5,583 nt of DNA. Origin: Spirochaetota bacterium (GTDB lineage Bacteria > Spirochaetota > UBA4802 > JAFGJZ01). The notes under the pieces were generated by a model that was given only the letters and a program-made list of their open reading frames with translations, had not been told where the DNA came from and searched no databases. The stretch lies in NCBI GenBank assembly GCA_023396665.1, contig JAEWVL010000197.1, forward strand, positions 1 through 5,583. Direction: 5' to 3'. Position 1 is the first letter of the stretch, and the number at the start of each line of letters is the position of its first letter. The position numbers were made by a program, and so were the translations under genes. Below are positions 1 through 5,352 of this stretch, piece by piece.

Positions 1-586
1 TCTCTGGACCTCTGTTGGATATAAAAGCGATCTTTTTGCTGTCAGGCGACCAAACCGGATTCTGATCGCGTATTACGCTGTTGGATTTTGTGGCTTCATC
101 CTTCATCTGGGTAATATTCCGCTCCCAGATATCCAGCTGAATATTCTGTCCGTCCTTCGACGCGCGCTTCAGAAATTCCCGTGGAAACACGGCCATTACA
201 AACACATCACCTTCGGGATCTTCCCTGTTTGATACGAAGGCAAGATAACGTCCATTCGGTGAAACAGCCGGTGCGTAGTCTTTTGAGGGATGATCCGTTA
301 TTCGAACCGAATCGATGTTCCTCATCGACCGCAAATAGATATCAAAATTTCCTCTATCAACATCCGAGGTATAAAATAAATACTTCCCGTCTTTCGTTAC
401 AGTTCCGTCCAGCTCGCTGGCCTGTTCTATCGTCACGGGGATTATTTTCCCCTCACCGCTGCTGCGATAAGCTTCATCGAGCATAGACGGGTAATTCAGA
501 CCAAGATCAATATCCTCCTGATCACAGGTCGCGAGAAAAAGAGCCATAACTGCGGCAAATAGAATACGTGCTTTATTCATTTTCAT
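1..586 (-). CDS. PD40/TolB-like beta-propeller lipoprotein, C-terminus off the left edge
   Basis: The first 195 residues are in the window and the frame is open to base 1. A hydrophobic segment (about residues 6-20) ends in L-A-T-C at 18-21, a plausible lipoprotein signal with lipidated Cys21. Thr just before the Cys is unusual, but spirochaete lipoboxes are relaxed. Three PD40 (WD40-like propeller) repeats follow. They are centred on DGKYLFYTSD (66-75, continuing to DIYL at 82-85), SPNGRYLAFVSNR (109-121) and WSPDSKKIAFISNR (179-192). Repeats of this kind form the propellers of TolB and related periplasmic proteins and usually serve as binding platforms. It starts 2 bases after the DUF1318 gene stops, so it is probably the third gene of the operon. 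ATG at 586 and ATG at 580 are both possible starts. Neither has a strong Shine-Dalgarno sequence, which suggests translational coupling. The partner is unknown and this need not be TolB itself. Confidence 0.8.
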   Translation of the reverse strand, partial: MKMNKARILFAAVMALFLATCDQEDIDLGLNYPSMLDEAYRSSGEGKIIPVTIEQASELDGTVTKDGKYLFYTSDVDRGNFDIYLRSMRNIDSVRITDHPSKDYAPAVSPNGRYLAFVSNREDPEGDVFVMAVFPREFLKRASKDGQNIQLDIWERNITQMKDEATKSNSVIRDQNPVWSPDSKKIAFISNRGPE

Positions 587-588
587 AA

Positions 589-1176
589 TTATTTCTTAAG
601 ATACCATGTTCCTGAAGAATTCTGGAGCCAATCTCCTTCGAGGGCATTATCCGCCCGTTCTTGCGAGAACTTTCTGCCGATCGCTTCAATTTGCACCGGC
701 GAGGGTGAACTGACACCGCTTAACACAAGTGAACGCTCGAAAACTGTCCGTCGTGCCTTATTCTCCTCATCAATCATAAGAAAAAGAATCTTGCGGGCAT
801 CCGGATCTTTCTCGTAGGTATCGGCGGCATTCTGAGCAAGGTATTGCAGATAGCCCTGGTTATTCTCACCGACTATACCCCTGGCCTTCAGTTCGCGAAT
901 ATCATCCGAATGAAACTCCATGACCTTCATCGCCTGAAACATCTGCGGGTCGCTCACCGATGCACCTGCAAGCCCTTCGCTCGTTTGCATATTCGTCTTC
1001 ACGGAAGCGATCGCCCACGCATCTTTTTCAATTTCATCATAAGTGCCGATTATATTACTCTCGACGAGTGAGCGCTCTCCGGTAATGGCCATACGCGGCG
1101 GTTTGATCGTCATGATGCACGAAGACACCGTAAACAATAGGGCAATGAGAACTGTCTTTATTAGTCTGTTTCGCAT
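589..1176 (-). CDS. DUF1318 (YdbL family) lipoprotein
   Basis: This is a complete 195-residue protein. A basic start, a hydrophobic core and V-S-S-C at 17-20 form a clear lipoprotein signal, with lipidated Cys20. The C-terminal half (about 91-195) has the DUF1318/YdbL pattern: KARGIVGENNQGYL (97-110), the charged helix DEENKARR (136-143), GRKFSQERA (167-175) and a terminal GTWYLKK (189-195). E. coli YdbL is a periplasmic accessory of the YdbH-YnbE lipid-transport bridge between the two membranes. The AsmA-like gene directly upstream supports the same role here. The mature N-terminus (20-44), Cys followed by I-x-P-P-x-x-A-I-T, resembles the small lipoprotein YnbE, so one protein may do both jobs. 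This parallel rests on remembered sequences. Start ATG 1176 has a strong AGGAGGAG ribosome site 6 bases upstream, inside the previous gene. Family assignment is firm; the exact role is inferred. Confidence 0.85.
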   Translation of the reverse strand: MRNRLIKTVLIALLFTVSSCIMTIKPPRMAITGERSLVESNIIGTYDEIEKDAWAIASVKTNMQTSEGLAGASVSDPQMFQAMKVMEFHSDDIRELKARGIVGENNQGYLQYLAQNAADTYEKDPDARKILFLMIDEENKARRTVFERSLVLSGVSSPSPVQIEAIGRKFSQERADNALEGDWLQNSSGTWYLKK

Positions 1177-1179
1177 AGT

Positions 1180-4100
1180 TTACTCCTCCTGAACGCTGCG
1201 CATGAATTCCTGTATCGGTATTCTGTCGTATTTAATCTGATTGTTCTGAATTCTGATTCCGCTTGCACGGGCAACAGTCCGCGGATCAAGTTTTACAGTC
1301 GTGTAAACATTTCCGCCGTCCATGTAGAAATCAAAACCCTGAATGGACATTGTGTTATCGACAACGGTCTGCGTTGAACCGATCTTCGAACGACCCTTCT
1401 CATCCTGAAGACCCTTCATCAATTTACCGGCGACCTTTTCACCCACTTTATATATGTTGATGTTACCCTTTGAACTTATCTTTTTACTGAAATCGACCCC
1501 TTTTCCGGATACAGAACTCGTCAGTGACAGATAAGCATCCGTCGCCGTTGAATCCGGCCTGTCAAGACGCCCCATATTCATATTCACGATATCAAGACCC
1601 AGATTGTATTCCATGTTATCGACAGAGAAATCAGCCAGATAAAAGAGAGTGTCTTTCATGGTCAGTGATCCTCCCAGAACTGAGGCCTGCAAGTTCACGA
1701 TATCAAAAGAGTTATTCTTGAATTGCATCGTACCGTTAAGTCCGTTTACAACCTCAAGATACTGTTTCGGCCGCGAGGGATGGGCGATCTTCACCGAATC
1801 GATGGTGAAGTTTCTCTTTGTTTTGAAATTGTCGTTCGTAATCAGGCTGGCCTTATCGCGCGTAATTTTCGACAATCCCGTATACTCTTTCATGAACCGA
1901 TACTCATAGGGAAAATCGAGATTCATACCTGACAGCGATACAATCTTTGCATCAGGATTTTCCCTGTCCTTATGCTCAACATCGAGATTCTTGATCAGAA
2001 TGTTTCCCGAGACCGATCCGTTTTTGTTGTTCCCCCGCATATGCGCATTCATGCTGACAAGGCCTTTCAGATTCCAGCCGCCGTACATATCCTTCAGACG
2101 ATCCTGCTGCACCGCCAGACGAACACGCAAATCTGAGTCTTTCAAAGGCGACTCGCTGTAATCGGCAAAACCGGCGATTGTACATTCAAGACCGTAAGAA
2201 GCACTGGAAAGTCTGAAGCGCTCGATATCCGCCCGGCTGGTCGCGGCATCATGTCGCAATGCCGTTGACAGACGCATATCATACACATCATAGTCAGGCA
2301 CCTTTACGCCCAGATCGAGTGTGATATTCAGTTTCTGCCCCGCCACTTCAGCGTTTGTCTGTAAACTGAGTGTCAGCGGTTTTTTGAGCGGAATGGTCTT
2401 GAGCGTTTTCGCAATTTCACTGTTTACCATATTTTGTAGAGGCTGGTTTCTGAATACCAGTTCTTCAATATCTACGTTTGCCTTTATAACATCACCGGTA
2501 CGTGCATCAGCCTTCATCGCCAGAGACAAGGCATCAAGCTTCGATACGGGATCGGTCAATTGAACACTCAGGTTTCTTACCTGATGATGAGAGAATTTTT
2601 CGGTCGAAGAGGCCGAAAGCGCAAGCGAAAGATTGTTTCTGCCCGATCTGTCCCGGCCAAGCGTATACCTGAAGCCGTTGGCATCGATTGTGGTATCGGC
2701 AAAAACTCCAGTTTCTTTATAGTTTACACGATAGCCCAGAACAAAATCGGGAAGATCAGCCTCTAAATTCTGCATAGAATATATAAAATTTTTCAGTGTA
2801 ATTTTCCCATCAGCCAGTATATTATTAAAATTACCGGTAACAGACAGCGGCGCCAGCGACAGATTCCCGGAAAAGAAAGTTCTTGAATCATTGATAAAGC
2901 TGCGTGCGTAAGGATACAGCTTATCGAGATTGATATTGCTTTCAGTGATGGCAATATTGATTTTCGGATCGCTGACAGGTTTGTCAACAAAGCCCTTTAT
3001 ATCAAGCCAGCGATCTCCGGCAAAAGTGATACCGAAAGTCTCGATATTAAAATAATCGGTAACCGGATTGTAATTCAGTTTATAAGCCGCGTTGAAATTG
3101 ATGGGATCAAGCGCCGTATTTTGGACACGAACGGCAGTCCCGCTGGTACCCGCTCTGAAAGTACTATAAAATCTTGTATTCTTTTCATCCTCACCCGAAT
3201 AGAAAAGATTAAATGTCAGCAAAAGCGGTGACGGTATCGAATAATCCTCTGAGACAAAACCGGCATCCAGACGCTCTTTTGGATTGATCTTGATATCAAA
3301 CAGACGGATGAGCTTCACCGCCTCGGGTGAAAGCGGCATTCGTTTAAACGGGGGGATATCGATATCGGCGGAAACGGTAAAATCATTAACATGAGCGCGA
3401 AAATCGTCACTGACAACCGAAACCGAAAGCTCGGAAAGGACAAATTTCAAAAAGAAACTCACACTGATCGGAAGCCGCAGCTCAGTCAGCGCCTCTTTTT
3501 CCTCATCTTCGTCTTTTTCTTCTTTTTTTTCTTCTTCTTTCTCTTCTTTTTTCGGCGGAGAAGGTTTCATAAGTTTGGCGGCATTCCACTCGCCTTTTTT
3601 CTGCAGCAAGGCAATTTTCGGTTTGTAAATACCAATCTCGTTAAATCGAACCTTTCCGGTAAAGATGGAGAAGAACTGATAATCGAACACAATTTTTTCA
3701 ACGGTGACGAAATCGCCTCCACCGTATTCAGGCGAGTTTTTCACAACAACATCCTCGATCACGAAGCCCCGATAGGGATTAAAGGAACGCACCTTCATCG
3801 ACAGTGTGCCGTTGGACATCTTATTAAAGTTCTTTATCGCGGTCTTCTCTACAAACGCGGGTTGCAATACTATCTTAACAATGATGAGCAAAACGAACAC
3901 GATAGAGATAATAGCGAGAGGAATATAGCCAAAGACAATTTTTGCCGAACGCAAGGCTATTATGGTGCGCCAGGACAGCTGTCGCTTGGCAGCGGATTTC
4001 CCGGCAGGTTTCCCTTCATGACTATGCGCTTCAGATTGAGGATTGTCTTTTCCTGTCGCATTTGAAGGCAAGGAAACAGTCCGGCTGGTCGCTTTCTTTA

Positions 4101-4251
4101 TCTGTTTACGACGGGCATTCTTTACCCCGACTTTTTTTTTCGTCTCACTGTAGAGATACTCGTCGATATCCGATTCTATCTCAGCAATTTCCTTATCTTC
4201 GACAAGGTCATTATCGATAGGTCTTTTTGTCTTTTTTCTGTTGTCGGGCAT
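1180..4251 (-). CDS. AsmA/YdbH-like large envelope protein (inner-membrane anchored, periplasmic)
   Basis: From ATG 4251 the protein has 1023 residues. About 100 polar residues come first (acidic 15-37, then Lys/Arg-rich). One transmembrane segment follows at about 105-129, then a long beta-strand-rich periplasmic part. Just after the membrane segment an AsmA-type N-domain is visible: FNPYRGFVIEDVVVKN (157-172), VEKIVFDYQFFSIFTGKVRF (184-203) and EIGIYKPKIALLQKKGEWN (205-223). A Lys/Glu-rich linker spans 232-255. The C-terminus (about 910-1023) has the AsmA-type ending, including GKGVDF, IQGFDFYMDGGNVYTTVKL and a final QEFMRSVQEE. AsmA-like proteins such as YdbH, TamB and YhdP are thought to carry phospholipids to the outer membrane along a hydrophobic groove. 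The frame is open to ATG 4395, adding 48 residues, but those residues look non-conserved and cover promoter candidates, so 4251 is preferred. The ribosome site at 4251 is weak (GGAAA). TamB-like identity is less likely given the DUF1318 neighbour. Confidence 0.78.
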   Translation of the reverse strand: MPDNRKKTKRPIDNDLVEDKEIAEIESDIDEYLYSETKKKVGVKNARRKQIKKATSRTVSLPSNATGKDNPQSEAHSHEGKPAGKSAAKRQLSWRTIIALRSAKIVFGYIPLAIISIVFVLLIIVKIVLQPAFVEKTAIKNFNKMSNGTLSMKVRSFNPYRGFVIEDVVVKNSPEYGGGDFVTVEKIVFDYQFFSIFTGKVRFNEIGIYKPKIALLQKKGEWNAAKLMKPSPPKKEEKEEEKKEEKDEDEEKEALTELRLPISVSFFLKFVLSELSVSVVSDDFRAHVNDFTVSADIDIPPFKRMPLSPEAVKLIRLFDIKINPKERLDAGFVSEDYSIPSPLLLTFNLFYSGEDEKNTRFYSTFRAGTSGTAVRVQNTALDPINFNAAYKLNYNPVTDYFNIETFGITFAGDRWLDIKGFVDKPVSDPKINIAITESNINLDKLYPYARSFINDSRTFFSGNLSLAPLSVTGNFNNILADGKITLKNFIYSMQNLEADLPDFVLGYRVNYKETGVFADTTIDANGFRYTLGRDRSGRNNLSLALSASSTEKFSHHQVRNLSVQLTDPVSKLDALSLAMKADARTGDVIKANVDIEELVFRNQPLQNMVNSEIAKTLKTIPLKKPLTLSLQTNAEVAGQKLNITLDLGVKVPDYDVYDMRLSTALRHDAATSRADIERFRLSSASYGLECTIAGFADYSESPLKDSDLRVRLAVQQDRLKDMYGGWNLKGLVSMNAHMRGNNKNGSVSGNILIKNLDVEHKDRENPDAKIVSLSGMNLDFPYEYRFMKEYTGLSKITRDKASLITNDNFKTKRNFTIDSVKIAHPSRPKQYLEVVNGLNGTMQFKNNSFDIVNLQASVLGGSLTMKDTLFYLADFSVDNMEYNLGLDIVNMNMGRLDRPDSTATDAYLSLTSSVSGKGVDFSKKISSKGNINIYKVGEKVAGKLMKGLQDEKGRSKIGSTQTVVDNTMSIQGFDFYMDGGNVYTTVKLDPRTVARASGIRIQNNQIKYDRIPIQEFMRSVQEE
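1183..1190 (-). promoter_or_regulatory. Ribosome binding site of the DUF1318 lipoprotein gene
   Basis: Read on the minus strand this is AGGAGGAG, 6 bases before ATG 1176. It lies within the last codons of the AsmA-like gene, whose TAA is at 1182-1180. It fixes the lipoprotein start and implies translational coupling of the two genes. Confidence 0.8.
3490..3558 (-). repeat. Purine-only low-complexity tract coding a Lys/Glu linker
   Basis: The coding strand is almost all purine here, and 3512-3553 is an unbroken 42-base pyrimidine run on the plus strand. It includes a T8 run at 3523-3530. It encodes a stretch of Lys, Glu and Asp (residues about 232-255 of the AsmA-like protein) after a Pro-rich PSPP. 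The product is likely a rigid charged helix or a disordered hinge between the N-domain and the main beta groove. Repeated GAA/AAG-type codons make it a likely site of length change between strains. Confidence 0.8.
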
Positions 4252-4291
4252 TTTTTTTTCCGGGGTATTTGGTATACGTATTCCTCCGCGT

Positions 4292-4319
4292 ATAGTAGCT
4301 GTATAGAGATAAAAATCAA
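4292..4319 (-). promoter_or_regulatory. Possible promoter for the AsmA-DUF1318-PD40 operon
   Basis: On the minus strand TTGATT (4319-4314) and TACTAT (4297-4292) are separated by 16 bases. Each matches four of six positions of the sigma-70 boxes. Transcription would start near 4285, about 35 bases before ATG 4251, and would rule out the longer reading from 4395. A GGAGG at 4288-4284 lies too far from ATG 4251 to be its ribosome site. Confidence 0.3.
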
Positions 4320-4385
4320 GAAAAAAAGCAATATGGCGCAAGTCTTTAGAGTTATTACCCAAACAAGGGCAAGTACAATAAAGAA

Positions 4386-4417
4386 TTGACATCATTCAGC
4401 TCAGTGAGTACTATAAT
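4386..4417 (+). promoter_or_regulatory. Sigma-70-type promoter for the flagellin-like gene
   Basis: TTGACA at 4386-4391 is a perfect -35 box. TACTAT lies 17 bases downstream at 4409-4414. An overlapping perfect TATAAT sits at 4412-4417, but with a 20-base spacer. Expected transcription start is about 4421-4425, giving a leader of roughly 255 nt before ATG 4679. A short palindrome, CTCA-G-TGAG (4400-4408), lies between the boxes and could be an operator half-pair, though it is short. No sigma-28 or sigma-54 flagellar promoter was seen. Confidence 0.55.
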
Positions 4418-4447
4418 CGTCTGATTATTTACAGGGAAGCTCGAAAA

Positions 4448-4620
4448 ATTACCTCCCGTAATAGTTTTTACCTCGTTTTTTATGGGCAACCACAAAAAAC
4501 GATCTATGCAACTTTCGGTTCCCAAAAACTCAACGAGAATCGAGGTAAAATTTTAACCGGATGTTGTTAAGGGAAGCGATTTATTGGAATTAATCCATGT
4601 TCGCGTTGAGAAGATTAATT
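4448..4620 (+). ncRNA. Structured 5' leader of the flagellin-like gene (candidate cis-regulatory RNA)
   Basis: Four perfect inverted repeats can be read directly. (1) ATTAC 4448-4452 pairs GTAAT 4458-4462 around the loop CTCCC. (2) TTTTACCTCG 4466-4475 pairs CGAGGTAAAA 4541-4550, enclosing 65 bases. (3) TCGTTTTTT 4473-4481 pairs AAAAAACGA 4494-4502, then one mismatch, then TGG/CCA closing a GCAA (GNRA-type) tetraloop at 4486-4489. (4) AATTAATC 4588-4595 pairs GATTAATT 4613-4620. Stems 2 and 3 share TCG 4473-4475, so the full forms exclude each other, as in a switch. GGTTCCC 4517-4523 could also pair GGG-c-AACC 4484-4491 and open the GNRA hairpin. It matches no riboswitch class that I recognise. 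Some of this may be chance in AT-rich DNA. Confidence 0.42.
4464..4484 (+). repeat. Leader motif, copy A
   Basis: GTTTTTACCTC followed by G, six T and ATG. Its near twin is at 5308-5326. In this copy the complementary arm GAGGTAAAA lies downstream at 4542-4550, so the motif forms one side of the long stem in the leader. Confidence 0.55.
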
Positions 4621-4629
4621 TTTAGAGAG

Positions 4630-4678
4630 TCCCCATAGATGAAGTAGTTGCTTACCATTTTTTATCCGGGAGGGGATA
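4630..4678 (+). promoter_or_regulatory. Ribosome site of the flagellin-like gene with a local blocking stem
   Basis: The Shine-Dalgarno region GGGAGGGG (4668-4675) sits 3 bases before ATG 4679 and fixes that start. TCCCC (4630-4634) can pair with GGGGA (4672-4676), extended by one G-U pair, and hide it. Upstream CCTCCCG (4452-4458), in and next to a hairpin loop, is complementary to CGGGAGG (4667-4673) over 7 bases. Both pairings use overlapping bases of the same site and so would compete. The site is clear; the regulation is inference. Confidence 0.5.
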
Positions 4679-5254
4679 ATGAAAATTGACAACTACCCCG
4701 ATCTTCGTGTATCCACGCCTGTACCGCAAAAGCGTATGCCGGCTTCGACGGCATCCGGACAGGCAGCGTCATTTCCACAGAAGCAACGCCAGGCGCCGGC
4801 GATGCGGGAACTTGGAAACGCCCTGATAGTCATGCAAAAAGCGCAAATGATCGTACATGAGGCACTGAGTGCATCTTCTCGACTTCAAAATCTTGCTGCC
4901 GAGGGAATGAACAGCGGTTCCATCGACTATTCGCAGATAAACAACGAACTTGCCCAGGTAAGCTCAGCTTTTGAGGATCTCTCACCGACAATGCGCACAC
5001 AGGTTTCGCGTATTTCCGAAAATGTTCAGAAAGCTCAGGATGCCATCGGCGCAAAAGACATGACAGCCTTACAGGACGCATTAACAACGAGTTACGCCGA
5101 ACTACAGACTAAAAATGCGGAAATTGTGGATTCAATGGGCGCAGCGGAGCTGACATCACAACAGGCCTCACGCATGGCTGCATATCCGCTCCCCGCGCAA
5201 GCTCTGTCGCTTCAGGGCAATATCGTCCCGGAAAGAGCCGCAAAGCTTCTGTAA
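4679..5254 (+). CDS. Small flagellin-like helical protein without the usual N-terminal region
   Basis: This is a 191-residue, Cys-free, Ala/Gln/Ser-rich protein. Residues 1-40 are Pro/Gln/Ser-rich and probably disordered. Residues 42-100 form a helical hairpin with the rhythm of the flagellin D1 region (MQKAQ 52-56, EAL, RLQNLAAEGMNSGSIDYSQINNE to 90), where flagellins have a helix, 'LA-x-x-A-NGT-x-S-x-x-D' and another helix. A further long helix covers about 105-152. The tail SLQGNIVPERAAKLL (177-191) matches the flagellin C-terminal pattern Q-A-N-x-x-P then L-L. The conserved flagellin N-terminus is missing and no signal peptide is seen. It could be a flagellin-derived or secreted helical protein, or an unrelated coiled coil with a chance tail. 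ATG 4679 is supported by its strong ribosome site. Transcribed away from the AsmA operon, with a long structured leader. Family resemblance is from memory and moderate. Confidence 0.5.
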   Translation: MKIDNYPDLRVSTPVPQKRMPASTASGQAASFPQKQRQAPAMRELGNALIVMQKAQMIVHEALSASSRLQNLAAEGMNSGSIDYSQINNELAQVSSAFEDLSPTMRTQVSRISENVQKAQDAIGAKDMTALQDALTTSYAELQTKNAEIVDSMGAAELTSQQASRMAAYPLPAQALSLQGNIVPERAAKLL

Positions 5255-5304
5255 TTTTGTTTTTTTATTGATACATGGTGCGCCCGCACTACTGTGACGA
5301 TAAT

Positions 5305-5323
5305 GAGGTTTTTACCTCTTTTT
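5305..5323 (+). terminator. Short hairpin with T-run, possible terminator or leader hairpin
   Basis: GAGGT (5305-5309), loop TTTT, ACCTC (5314-5318), followed by five T. This fits a weak Rho-independent terminator for the flagellin-like gene, 50 bases after its stop. The stem is only 5 bp, so read-through into the next gene is plausible. It overlaps the second copy of the shared leader motif and may instead act in the leader of the downstream gene. Confidence 0.4.
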
Positions 5324-5326
5324 ATG
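5308..5326 (+). repeat. Leader motif, copy B
   Basis: GTTTTTACCTC followed by five T and ATG. The first 11 bases are identical to copy A at 4464, and the T-run plus ATG repeats with two bases fewer. Here the complementary GAGGT lies immediately upstream instead of downstream. Confidence 0.55.
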
Positions 5327-5352
5327 ACTGAATAAAGTGGCAGGTGCTTCTG

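Larger units (their letters stand above)
4252..4678. other. Divergent intergenic region (427 bases)
   Basis: It separates the minus-strand envelope operon from the plus-strand flagellin-like gene. It holds one promoter candidate per strand (4292-4319 minus, 4386-4417 plus), the structured leader (4448-4620) and the plus-strand ribosome site. A 24-codon open frame (4482-4556) lies inside the leader but has no ribosome site. No tRNA or mobile-element end was seen. Confidence 0.6.

Noticed and set aside
3391..4065. Plus-strand open frame of 224 codons, very Phe-rich
   Set aside because: It is the reverse strand of the AsmA-like gene. The Phe run is just the complement of the Lys/Glu codons, and no ribosome site or domain is seen.
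4252..4395. 48-residue N-terminal extension of the AsmA-like protein from ATG 4395
   Set aside because: No ribosome site, Cys- and aromatic-rich non-family sequence, and it would cover promoter candidates on both strands. ATG 4251 followed by a charged tail is the better start.
4466..4550. Cyclic di-GMP (GEMM-type) riboswitch, suggested by GGGCAACC
   Set aside because: The fragment only loosely resembles GGGCAAACC and the rest of the conserved core is not present.
5268..5304. Promoter-like TTGATA with TACTGT 16 bases later, or GATAAT 25 bases later, before the chaperone-like gene
   Set aside because: The -35 box is good, but the correctly spaced -10 box matches only three of six bases and the better GATAAT is spaced too far. 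Not strong enough to list as a feature.
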